64,000 nucleotides of DNA, from contig NC_049984.1 in NCBI RefSeq assembly GCF_000003815.2, positions 11,770,645-11,834,644 on the forward strand. Direction: 5' to 3'. How positions within the stretch are numbered: position 1 is the first letter of the stretch; each line of letters opens with the position of its first letter. The DNA comes from Branchiostoma floridae (lineage: Eukaryota > Chordata > Leptocardii > Amphioxiformes > Branchiostomatidae). The notes under the pieces were generated by a model. That model saw only the letters and a program-made list of their open reading frames with translations, was not told the DNA's origin and did not search any database. Positions 1-13,800 of the stretch are shown here, piece after piece. The position numbers and the translations under genes were made by a program.

Positions 1-1821
1 GATTCATTTTGGAATGTTGACAATCCTGGCATCTGGCAAAACTCAGCTCTGGGATACAGATTGGTGAATATCATTGTTATCCCTACTCCCCATTACATTA
101 CCCTCTCCCCACAATTAGACTCGTGATAGATTCTTATGTAGAAGGAAGGAGAAACCATTCTTGGTGGATACCGCAAATTGATGAATGTAAGATGAGCCAC
201 TTGTTTTTACACCTCCCCTCGGGCAATTTTGAAAGGGCCCAACCATACATGACATATGGTGCAATCTTTAAATAGTCATGCATGGGTCACACAAAGTTTA
301 GAAAACGATGCTTGGTTCCATCACAGCCTCCTTGAAAATGGCATCAAAATTACATAGTGACCAACAGCGAATGTGACCAACATAAGCAATGTACAATTTT
401 CTGTGACTACCAGTAACTTCCATCATCTATTATTATGTAGTATACAATACAATACAAGTCAAATACTATCTGGCTGATCAATATGATATTCGTGGACATA
501 CGCAAGCTGGACATACCGATATTCAAAATTTCACCTAATTTTATCTAATTAGTACATGTTGGTACATCATTATAAAACCCAAGACACCTCAACTAATTAT
601 CTATGGCACGATTTCTCATTATAAAAAATGTCCACAAAATCAGCCCTCATCTACTGTAAGTTCATTTACTTTTGCAGCAGTTCTGTTTCCCAGGAGGAGA
701 GTTCCTGGTGTGTTAACTTTGCGGTTGAAGCAATTCTGCAGTTCAGTAATATAAGGGAGACATCTTCGCGGTGGAGAGGTCACTTCAAAAGCCATGAAAA
801 CAAACCACTGCAAAAGTTTCAACATTTACAGTATTCATTTTTTCAGCAAGTTGAATTCTACATAGCCAGCTGCAGCTCAAACCCTACCATATTTGTAAAT
901 ACCCAACCCATCTTTATGGCAACAAACTCAGCTGGATCACAATGACACTTAACCACCAGCACTATTATCTCGCATTTGATTCTAAATACTTGTTCATCTG
1001 TTTTCATATCAACAGGAAAACTAGAAACATTCATATATATATATATATATATGGGGTTGTACATGTGTATATTGCCTTAATTTACTGAATAATATTTCTT
1101 CAAAGCTTTTTCTGGAATGATAAGCAGCATTAAGCTGGATTACATAGCAACATCAAAAACCAGTTTGACCCATTGAAAATATCAATGACACAGGAAAATC
1201 AACACTGCAAATTATTTGAAAGAGTAACTATGGGTCTTGAACAACACTCCTTTCACATAAGATAACAGCTACTCATGCAACTGGTGGATAGATTTTGGAA
1301 AAAGTCTGTTGTTTCAGACAGCATCAACTTCTTTTGTCAGTGACTGAACCAAAATATGGAGTTCAGAAGGTATTCCAGTGAGTGATTGAACCAGAGTGGC
1401 TCCAAATTCTGGTTCAGTCTTTGACAAAGCACAGCTCATAGTGTCTGAAACAGCTGACCATTTCAAAAATCCACCCAGTTACTTGAGTAATGTATCTAGT
1501 GTATTTTAACACCTGTATGTGTAAACATAATCAATGTAATACTTTTGTGAATTGATATGAGACCTCAACCACCCCTGGATGCACCACACTCTCATGAAAA
1601 CATCCTTGCCTTCAAAATTGTAATGATTCCAACAATCACACAATCAAAAGAGGGGAGGAATATTCTTATGTGAGTGAGTGGTGTTTTGTGGGGAAATGGC
1701 CAACAATCCATCAACAAATGTGCCATATTCCCATTAAGAGTAGGTGACTTTCCAGGTTCAACTGTGTGAGTCTTTAACCAAACACTAAAACATCTGTAGC
1801 TGTCAGACTCCACAGCCAACC
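1..1821. other. 3' flank and 3' UTR of DGAT1
   Basis: No exon of another gene is recognisable. The part nearest 1821 should be DGAT1 3' UTR, but I find no clear AATAAA on the minus strand. An (AT)n run lies at about 1032-1052. Confidence 0.5.
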
Positions 1822-4800
1822 TCACAGCCCTGCGTTGGTAATGTTCTGCCCTACAGGTGGTTGCAGGTGGTTGATCACGTAGTAATCATGCAGGTACATA
1901 AGGATAGCAAAGGGCTGTCCAACAATCAGAGACACCCACACGGCCATGTTTCCATATGGTCCAGTCAAAAACTTCGACACAAACACTGCAAAGGGAACCT
2001 ACGAATGAAAACAGTCAAAATGAAGACACGTGAGTAAATTAATGCATCATCATCTGTTAAATAGTGAACAAATACAAAAATTGAAGATCAACATTCCTGA
2101 GCTACTAAATATACCAACACTTCTGTGTTCCTCAACTTTGTTAAATCTACTGCTCCTTATACATGTATATGACAATGCCCTTTAAGAGTAATTTTGGTGT
2201 TACAGTACTATATAAATACTACTACAATCAAGTTTGATTTATATTCCTGCACCAATGTGTGTGCCAAAAGGTGACGAATCTTCCTTGTGTCATTATACTA
2301 ACATGTGGTAAAGCTCAGCTCTAACAAGATGATACATCGACTGCCGAAAGCACGACTGCCAGCTGTAATTTGATTACATTTGTGGCAGACAGCCACGGTT
2401 GTCACAGACTGGCTGCCAGAGAGGTGAATTACAGGGAAGTTTGGCAATGCTTTAAAGTTGATGATTTTATCCTTTGGGACCTTAAATTATAGACAGACTG
2501 TCATTATCAAAAGAATGTTGTGACATGGATAACATGAAAATCAGTTGTGGAGGGTACTGAAAATAGAAATGGTGATCCATTCATGGTAACAAACTTTTTT
2601 TGACGATTCATACATTCAGAATATGTGCTATTCAACATGCAATCTGATATTCCTGTCCAGGTCCCAGGTAAAAATATTGCAGAAATCATTGTTTTTTCCT
2701 TAATTTTGGCTCTACATTATGTGGTTATCACAATTATATAACTGATGACTTTTTTTTCTTGAAAACCCCTTTCACCGTACTTCTTTGGTGGGCAAATACT
2801 TCTGGCATTAGTGCAATCACCCCAATTGTGCATTCTTTGTACATTTTAAGTGGTTTTCCAACATGGAAAATGTGGAAAATGACTCCTCAATCATAGTTTT
2901 CCCCCTTTCTCTTTACTGCACAAAAAAACTAAGTCCCATTGTAAGAAATGTTAGTTTGGTGACCCAGATTGTATAAAAACAACTCTGAACTGAGGCCTAA
3001 CTTTAAGCCTGCATCAACAATTTACACAATAATACACAACCTGAGACACAAAATGTACATAAACATGGATCACGTACCTGCATCAGCATTCCCATGAAGG
3101 CCCACCAGCGAAACATCCTCAGAGGAACACTCACAAGGTACTGCAACACAGCAGAATATAACACTGTTAACACTGGGACTGTGGGAGGTTTGTTTCACAT
3201 ACAGGTCTATCATCGATTCAATCATCAAGAATTACAACAGAAGCCATTATAAATGATGACAACTACAGGAAAACAAGATAGCAAAGATCTCATATCTCTG
3301 TGAAGTATCTAGACAGTTTCTTTGTGAATTTTGCAATGTGTCCCACTCTAAACCCATCACTGAGGTTGTTGCTCATTCCCTTCCCTTCTTCACCTAATCA
3401 ATCCCAGCTACTAGTATGACCTTCCTATTAGGGATCAATTTGTTGGCGATGACTGACCAGCAGTCCATGGGCTACATGTATATCACACATACTTTCACAA
3501 GTGTTGTTGGCCCCCAAAATCACCAAGTTTCTCAAAGACCTGAGGAACCACCCACATACTAAAATTCACACAAAGGCATCAAAAGAATGTTGAGTTATGG
3601 CTGCAAACACAACACATTTAACCATAAACAATACCCCCGTAAGAGCTTCAACCTCCTTGGTAAGAGGTAACCTCCACCTCCTTCCCAAAAATGCCAGGTT
3701 TAGGTGGTGCACATCTGTATTTTTTGCAAATAAGAACTGTCCCCTGTCCTCATTGAGTCTATAGTCAGTTGACATCAGAAAAAAATGCTGTTAGTCTAAA
3801 CTTAAGAAAGAAAAATAACAATGTCAGCAAAATTGAAAGGACTGGTTCACACCACTGGACAGGTTAAGACTACAGCCTGACATATTGTCAAGGAAAATTG
3901 AAAAATCGGAAGCAGCTAGTCTAAATGGACGAGATGATAATAGTAGTTAAATCTTCCATAAAAAGCAGTTGTCCTCAACATTGATTGCACCAAAATAATG
4001 ACATAGAATGACACATTGTGAGGAAGTTTCAATAGTCTAATGCAGGATTAAAAGCACGGGAGCCATTATGCGACTTACATTGCGATATGAATGGTATGTC
4101 TCTCAATGGGATACATACATATATCAGGAAGCTGAGCCTTGCAAGGTAATGATCACAACTCCATAATCAATAACAGTACCTGTAAGACAGATGGTATATT
4201 TCCTAATCTACAGGATTCCATTCAGACTGGGACTGGATGAAATCTATAGATGGGTTTCCTGGGAAATCCAAGGTACTCAGAAGAATTCAGGCCAGTGTCA
4301 CAGCTGTTGCTAAGATCTAGTTTCAGGAAACAACATGCATGGCATACACTACTCTAGAAATCAGTTTCTGCGGATCTGGACCAACTAAACAACATCCAGC
4401 TAAACTTCAAGTCAAAGAAATAGTGATAAAATGTATAAGCAAACAATAGTAGTAACGTACGTATAAGGGCATGCATGCCCTTCTCCGTGAGGCATAACAA
4501 TCTATTTTGATTCACCGTTAATTGTAGCCAGCCCATTCATATTCAATGTGAGCATTGTTAGTGCTTGAATGCTACTGTATGTAACAAATTCATTATTGAA
4601 ATATCTTTGTTTTGCATGGTTGATTGAGTGCAAGATTGCCCAAAAGTCACAACAGAGCACCAAGACATGTCAAAACCCCATGTATAGAATGAAACAATCC
4701 AATGAACACATTCCCAAAACCTTTTGCACATTACAACTCATTCCACCTTTACTGTTAAGCCAATAATGCAGACCCTCAGTTATTCTTGCTACACCCAACA

Positions 4801-7800
4801 CACCTGAATGATGACTGTACCTAAAGGTATACTTCACAGGAATCTCTGCCATTAGGATGTTCCCATGTTTCTCATGGTGGTAACTGCTGCCACAGGCCAT
4901 AGACTAGATGTCCACCCTTAATTCTTTTTTAATGGTTATGTGAGAAAAAAGCACCCGGAGGAACATTACCATCCAAAAGAATCGCCATCTATTTCCCATT
5001 CACTGTAATGGGCCTTAACATGGATAAGTTGCTAATCTGTTCTTCCTTGCTATTTCCGGGCTTGAAATGATTTTTTCTGTATCAGGGCCAGTATCATTGA
5101 AAACTACATACTTGACCTGTACCCAACACATTTTATCTGTGCAACTTTCTGTTGATTTCATTCCATTAAAGAATATTGGTACAGTTATAGAAAAATATTT
5201 TTAGTAGTATCGTTTTCAATTTTGCTACCTGTGTGTATTCAAGGATGATATGAAGAACGCAACACATTTTTGGTCACTAATTTCCACAGGACGGTGTTAC
5301 ATTAAGGTGGGGTCACACCTGCGTATATATTTAAGTCCGTATGAGGCGCGCATGGGAGTATTTACCTCCACCAGGCCCCACAGGTCGCTGGAAAAATAAT
5401 AGAAACTGGACAGACGTAAACAGGTAACATGTCAGACGATTTAGCTGGGTCGCTAACCATTCTTCTCCGTCAGCTAACTCATCTGGCATGTTATGTATCT
5501 ATATTTGTCCAATTTGTACTATTTTTCCCGCGACCTGTGGAGCCTGGTAGAGACTAAGACCTCCATATGCACCTCAAACGGACTTGATATATACGCATGT
5601 GTGAACCCACCTTTAGCTAATTTCATCATAACCCAGTAAGGAAAGTGATACCAATCCAGTTTTAGATCACAAAGAGCTCTTTTTCCACTGGTCGTGATAG
5701 AGAAGACAGATGACAGTTTTTTTTTACAGATTTATTGTGTCAGGGAAATTCCCCTGAGCAACACAGGTGGAATCGACTTCTAGTTCCAGGGGCAGGGCCA
5801 CAAACCACAGGGCTATGCACGCTATGCAGGTTATCAGCTCTACAACAACAATTTCACCTGCACTAACTGGCATATGCAGCCCTGTAGGTTATGAAAGATA
5901 CTGATGATTTACCGTGCGTGCTTTTGTTTTATTGTGTGTGATTTGCTTCGTTTGATTTTTGCGCCGTAAAGCATGGAGTTTGGCAATTGGCCTAGATTCC
6001 TCTATAGATAAGTAATCTCTGTGAATATCTAGAAAGTTAATAGTCTGTTATTGAGCACGGATCATTCATCATACAATGCAAACACTGCCAAGAAAAGTTT
6101 TGAAACTTCTAGTGGTCTTAAATTTTCTGCAATGTTTGGCAGTCCTTGCAAGAACACAGATTTGCGAATGAACACAAGACAAACTTTTACCATTGAGTAC
6201 ATTCATCCTTTTCAGAAAGAAATAAATGCTCGACAGTATCTTCTGATATGCAAAGACTGCAAATCTTACTGACTTGCCCTTTCTGTATGACATTTGTGCA
6301 CAGAGTCTATGTTTTCTGTTGGTGTGTTTGTTTGGTTTGGTGTGCATCTGACAATGAATGAATGAATGACCTTTATTGTACATTTGTGCTCAAACAAGCT
6401 AAGTACAGGTCGTAGCGCTAGTGATAAGGTACAATTTTGACAAAAAAGGTATCTTATCATCTCTGCATATGCTAATACATTCAAGTATGTACAAGTTCAA
6501 CTTCTTCTCGCTTCTTAAAACAGTTATAAACATAAGGACAAATGGAATCAATAATATATGGCTTATCTAATTGCATGAGAAATATAAATTTTTCCGTGGT
6601 ATTCAAGTATCGGAAATTTGGGAACATAAGTTGTATATTTTCAAAAAGGACGTTTCTTTCGTTGTTGTATAAAGTACATTCAACAATAAAGTGTAGTTAT
6701 TTGAAATTGACTAAACTGTCAGTTAAGTGACAGGAAGTAGCAGGAATTGGCTATTATTAATCAGACCTGACAGGCCAGGTCATGGTGTTAATGGTAGAAG
6801 CTATTAATTTACATGGAGGTATTGTTTTTGCTTTGTCTAGGTCTATTTGTAATTCTTCCACATGTTAGTCACATTCACTGTAGAGAAAAGGACTGTAGAC
6901 AGATCAAAACTGTATAAGAATAAAAGGTCATTGGTTTTGAAGGCATAACAGGTTGACAATGATACACATATATTGGACAGTTGCTCGGTCACGAGCGGAC
7001 GCCGACGCCGAAGATTGGAGAGTTGATATCAGATACTGTCCCCTGGTCATTAATGCATGGACAGCTTTCTAGGGCAAAGATAAAGTTCATTTCACCTTAC
7101 GTTTGCAGATCATTTACGTCCATGAGACATCTATTGATTTGGTCAAAAAGCTGTGAAAAACCATTCAGCACTAAAGATCTCTTCAGCACCTGGAAACACA
7201 TCTGATCTGTTTGATCAGGTCCCACAGCGGATCAGTAATGGTCCTGAATGAAAACCTTCAAGACGCTGCATGCTGTAACTACCTGAATGGCTGAAGTTGT
7301 TTTATAATATGGAACTGTCATTCATACTTGTAACAGCTCATCATCTGATACAATTGATGGTCATAAATATAATACTGTGTGACACCATAATTTTAAACTC
7401 TACTCAGAGTAACTCATTTAAAAGAACCCTCAGGCTGGTAATAGTGGTATTGATCAATGATCTCATGATAACAAGAAGCCAATCAATATTAACTCACTGA
7501 TTTCAAGCCTCTGCAGCTCTCTTGAAAAAAGATATTTTTAAAAACTTGTCCTGTAAGCTACATTTAGACACATTCTTGGGGACATTTGAGGCACATGTCA
7601 CTTCTCTGGTCTAGTATAGTCTAGTCTAGCCTGGTCTGGTGTTAAGTAATAAAGCAAGCACCAGCTTTGCCAAAGTACTACTGCAGGCAAAATTGATAGG
7701 AAGACTTACTGTGTACAATAAAAAGAAACCGCAATTATATACTTTCCTCCACTTCCCATGTCGTGAGGATTGAGGGATTTAAAAACCATTTCCGAGCTTA

Positions 7801-10800
7801 CAGGATATGAGTATATCATACCTTATATCATTTGCCTGCCTAAAGTAGTATCAACCCTGACCTACTTACATGTGCTTGCATACCATTACTCATTCAAACA
7901 CCTTCATAGGGAAAGAATACAGTTAAGACAGTAAAAAAATATGGCACTTTTAGACTTACTGTAGGATCTACCTAATGGATTTCAAGACCCCAAGAAGATT
8001 AGCATTTAATGCCGTCAACATGAGGCACGTCTGTGGGCATATGTGTATGTGATGAGGTACATCTGTGGGTGTATGGTGGCTTTTTTATGGCACTTTAATT
8101 GGCCCACAGTACTGTTGAACAGGCATTTTTATGGTCCTTTGTGTACCACCTTTGGGTTAGATGCAAGAGCACCCAGTGGAATGTCAGCAACACTCCAGTC
8201 CATGTCTTGTGTAAACGGGATGCTGCATGACTGCTATAGCAGCTAGTGAGCCTGCACCAGACGTGCACAACGCCCTTAAAATATTCGCTAAAACAGGGGA
8301 CTGTAACTGTCTGCCATTGTCCCACATCCGGCAATTTTTCCTCCTGTAAATTGGACCTTAGACTGGCAGCTGATCTTTATCTTAAGCTTCCCTAAAGCAT
8401 TTTGAGGAAGGACTTCTTCAACACTAACTCATCTTCCCTGATAGCTGGGCATACAGACATCGTTTGTCCATCCTACCACATTAATGGGAGGCTAAATCTT
8501 TGGGACTGTCTCTAGCCAGACGTTTTACATGCACGTTATATCCATCTTTTGTTTTGTCTGTGCTAAAAGTAATTGGAAAAATGACTCGTATAGTCTTGAG
8601 GGGATCACAAATGACCATCAGAAAAACCATCTGCTATTTTTGGTCTTGAGGTTGTCATTGTGAATGAGTGAATCCATGTAACAGGGTCCAAACTCAATTC
8701 GGTTTAAGACCACTGTCTATGTCAACATAACGGGAGACAAACGCAAATTTCAAGTGCCAGTGGCTGATGATACTCGTCACTATGAGTATTATCTTTAACC
8801 TAATATAAAATTTAGATACACCAGACTGTCGTACATATTTACATGTATAGTCTTCACGCATCGTCCATTTTGTAGATATGACTGACTCATCGAGGGAATT
8901 AGTACACGTACACAGTATCTTCATCAATACCTGGCGTGATGTTTCTCACATACATGTAAAACATCAGTCTGAGAATAAACACTTCAGGGGGAATCAAAAG
9001 TCATTTTCAAGCTCAGGTTATGATGCCAACTTTAACATTTAGTGCACCTTCTATATTTCCATAGAGCATTCTGTAATTCAAAGTTACCCAGTCTTGGAAC
9101 ATACAAAGGGCATAAAAAGTTACCCTTTGGCCACAAATGAAATTCAAAGAACTTCAGCATTTCAAGCTCAGTGATCCAGAGGCTATCAAGGCAGGGAGAA
9201 ACAATTTTTTTTCAATCCCTGGATATAATTAATAAAAATAGTTGCAGAGATTAAGTCCTTAATCATGTAACCTTTACCCATGATATACTGACCTTTAACA
9301 GTCATTAGAAGTTCTGTATCATTGTAGTTCCCTGGTTTGAAATGTTCACTCTATCGAGCATATTGTAAATCTAGCCACATTGTTTATAGGTTTTGACAGA
9401 TTACATAATTGCTCATCTTCATGTGAAGTGAGCTTTAGAAACCCCAGTAGTGTCCATGAACTTTCAGACCTTTAGATGTCAATCATTGCTTGAAATCACT
9501 TGTGTCCACGACAGGCATTACATACTCTAGATGTACATGAAACTGGTTCAAGGACAAACAAGTTGCAAAACCTCTAACTTTGACATCATCTGTAGGCATC
9601 ATTGAAAAGGGCAGAAATATAATCACCTGTTTTCATGGGACAACAGGCAGAATGGTTGGTGATAAAGAGAGGGCTCTTAGGTTGACACTGGGTTAGACAT
9701 AAATGTGTGATGTATCGATTACTTTTAATAGGTCCTTACAAGAAAAGGCGAGCAATGACTGAGCTACATGTACGTTCAACTGAGGAAAAGTTTTCTAGGA
9801 GCTCTTCGAACGCTATCTTCTCAAAGATATAATTACTAAAAACTCTTTGTCACGAATTAAAGTATGATACTAAAGAAGCATCAAAGTTTACAATGTACTT
9901 TGCATTCAAGTCTTCACTTCAGAACGGCAAACTTTTAAACCGAGCAGCAAACTGGAAGGAAAAGATATTGGAAACAGAGAATGTATGTCTTTATTACTTT
10001 TCTTGCCCATCCCTTTTCATGTCAAATCCCAGTCCCCTGTTGGTCATTCTGGCAGGCCTGGAGCTCATAATTTAGCACTTGGCTACCTACCTGCTCTTCA
10101 TCAATGAACTGGAACCCTAATCTGAACAACATTGAGCCTGGTTTGAAATGAAAAACAATCAATCTGCTTTGAAATCTCCTTCGTTAAACTTTGTTTTGTT
10201 GCAAAAAAGGTCATAACCAATGGGATGTCATGCTCTAAGGGCAGTAAATGTTTGATGCGCAGGGCAATAAACAAAATAGGATTACATGAAGTCGGAGGTT
10301 GTGCTTTAAGTCTGTTAAGGGATGGCTCACATTTCCCTGGTTGGGAGAAAAATTATGGCTCAAGCTAAGCCGCAGGGGGATTTTATCATGGATACCATTG
10401 ATCATTTGCACCAGGAGGGTTATCTCAGTTCTAGAATATTGCCCAAACATTGCCAGAAGACTGATGGTTTGATATGGTCAGTTCAGGAATGTGGTTGTTC
10501 TCTGCGTCTTTTCAAGACAAAATAGAATTAACATAACTTATCATCAGGGGTAGATCTACAAATGTAGTCAAAGTGAATTCTAAACAATTTACTCTATTTA
10601 TCTAAATATTCGCTGTGATTTCATGTTAGTGGTTCTATAGTGACCCCTTCACTGCAAACTCAAAACCACTGGTCACTGTTTGCATTACTGTTAGGTAGTA
10701 TACGCAAACTTACATGTATAACAAGTCTATTTTCTCCTAACCACGAATTTAAATGCATTTACAGTAGTTTTCCATGATTTCTATGTCTTACTTTCAGTTG

Positions 10801-13800
10801 CATGAGTACGGTCATGCTTTTACTATGAACCCTGTGATCTCACCAGCCAATTTTCTGTCATTACCAGCACGGTAAGTGTGAAAAATGCCGGAACCATGGA
10901 ACCACTTTGGCAGCTGTGATATGACCCCGTGCTAGCACAGCATTCAAAACACCAAAGATGAAGATTTAGCGGCTACATCCTGGGTTTGAAACCTTTTACC
11001 ATTTCATTACATGGATCATGGACGTACACAATCACAGGTGGTGGAATTTAAGGTAGCCATTAAGATAAGCCAATTGACTTGGCAAGTAGCCCATTAGAAT
11101 CCCTTATCTTGGAAGCGGCCGCTGAAAGTTGGAGAGGTACACTTATGAAGTAGCACTCTCCACCTTCATGGGATGTGAACATGTTTCTCACTTTGTAGAT
11201 AAGAGTTCTGCAACTGTGTAGCTTAATTCAAGTGGCAGGAACACTTTCTGGAAGCTCTCAAAAACTTTTATCTTTGAAATGTTAACACAGGGAAAACTGC
11301 GAACATTAATCCACCGCGAACATTTCTGCATTTACAGTAAATGGTATAATACAAAAGTAATTTGACTCCTTGTCTTTATGTGACCTCAGACTACAAGTAC
11401 ACAATATATTGTAATTTGAAGTAACAGACAGCTGAAAAACAAAATTTGGTATTAGAAAAGTTAGGTCACATTTTGGTAGCATTAACATGAAGTACATTGT
11501 ATCTTTTAGCTGACTCTAAGACAAACTGAACTCAAATATGGCGTCACAATGATATATTTTATTGGAAAAGCAAAAACAATGCTTGAATATACTATAATTT
11601 TTCTAAATTCCAGACATACCAGTATCTTTTCAAATATGTGCATTCTCCTAAGCTTTGCTACCTCAGTCGAGGTCAACATTTTGACCTGTGGTCCTTGAAC
11701 ATATCTTTGCACTGTCACCTTCAGCTTGAACCACTGTCATTAGACAAAGGTCCTTGTCAATAGCCCAGCATGTAGCTGCAGGCGTCCATGTAAAACAGTA
11801 TTTCATTACATACCATTCTGCATAACATACAATTAACAACGATTGCATCTAACCTTGGCTGTCTCTCAATCCACAAGGGGCATCAGAAAACACCAGATCC
11901 CATTAACTGTGGAGAGACTGTCACAGCTGATTACAGTGGATGCTGTCTGAAGCATCTGACCATTTACAAATCTTAGCCGATTGTTTGAGTAACTTTTGTG
12001 TTGAGTATCTTTACATCCTTTTTGTTAATCGGAAAACAAGTTTTTGCTATTTTGTGAAAGTCCTTTATTCTTGTTGGCTATACCCTCTCAAACAAAAAAC
12101 TTCATCATTGTAAACACACACTTTTGGATTCCCTTCAATCTTTGTCCTTTTTTCTGTCTCCAATTAATGAGGAGGATTGTTCATGTTTATTTTCTATCAA
12201 AAATAATGGCTGACATTCTTGGTGGTGATGGCCTAATATTTTACAAATCGAGTGTGGCCCACATTGTCCTTGTTGCATGTTTGTTTTACAAAAAATGTAG
12301 TATGCAACTTGACAAGAAAAATTAAGAAATGAAGAAAAACTGCCAATGAGATTTGAGAAAATAACCTTCTCTTCTAGATATAAATGAATTCTCATCACTG
12401 TCATCTCAATAGCTTTTAGAGTAAATGATGAAAATGATGGTAGACAATGCCATGCACAAAAACTTGAATAGCACTCAGGGCTCCTTCATGACCTATCATT
12501 GACCCTGAAAACATCATGCAAGCCACGATGCAGAAAAAATCAGGACATTCCGATAATGCCTGGTTGTAAATCAATTCCTGGAAAATACATCATTCCAATG
12601 CCTTTCGAATATTGGCTATCAGCAATATCAGATAAATCTAGCTGTTGATTCTGAATAATCAAAACACTGTGAATCACTGATGATGATGATAATGAAAAGA
12701 CGTCAAAGCAAGAGGTCAAACGAAAAGCTTCAGGATTCAAAGGTGTTTTCGATCTGTGCTGCAGATACTGTTCCTGGAAAGTTTTAAGAACAGTTTCAAC
12801 AGATGCAGAGAACAACTGTGCCCTGAAATATAAAACCAACCACACACAGCACTTTGCAGCTGTAATGACACAAGGGAATTCAATGCCGTTTTTCATACAC
12901 TACACCAGACTGATCATGAGTATATTTGCCATCATGTGATGTAAATGCATTCTGTGCATTGCACCAGCTGAGTTGGCAGTAAATTGTGCATTGTGAATGA
13001 ACCGGAAAAGCATAGCAGAGTAATTGCATAGCAAAACGTACAGTAACCTGTAAAATGGACGGATAACATTGTTAACAAATAACATGTAGTTGGGCTTAAT
13101 GAGAAAGCAGTTGCCTTTATCATAATGCATATAATCATATTATGGTACTTTTAATTTAAACCCTGCCTTCTGTGTTGTCTTCACTGGGGTTACAGAACTC
13201 CCTTCATATTCTACAGAATAGCCCTGTGGTATAGCTTGACATCATCTTCTTACTGTAGTTTTTATGGAAATGGGAGTACTATTAGTTTTTGGAATTCTAA
13301 GGACAGTGCCAGTGGGCTATCTTCAAAGTACAGACATGCCTGTAATGATGGTATACTTGAAATAAGCACTGTAGTCTTTGATACCGAAAATCGAGAGAGA
13401 TTGAGAGTCAAACACTGCAGTACAAATAAACTTCAAACCTTTCTTCCCACCTATAAGAGTGTTTGAAATTCTGTGAAGAGTGGGCTTCAAAGCTTAGACG
13501 TGCCTTAAATGATGGTGTCAGTGCTTGAAGTAAACACTGTTGTCTTTGATACTAAACATTCCAGAGATCCATCTGTCAAACATTGCAAATGAAGCCACAG
13601 ACCTACATGTAATGCCTTCCACGCTGTACAGGTCAATACCCCTCAGTCATGTACCAACCCTCCCCACAGAAAAGACTCTGGAGACCCTACCTTTTACCCT
13701 TCACATAGCCCTGAGGTGATTCAATGGTTTTTTCATTGACTGGCTGTATATCAATGGAAAGTTTCTTTTTCAGGGACAAATGGAGCCCCTGATTGATTTG

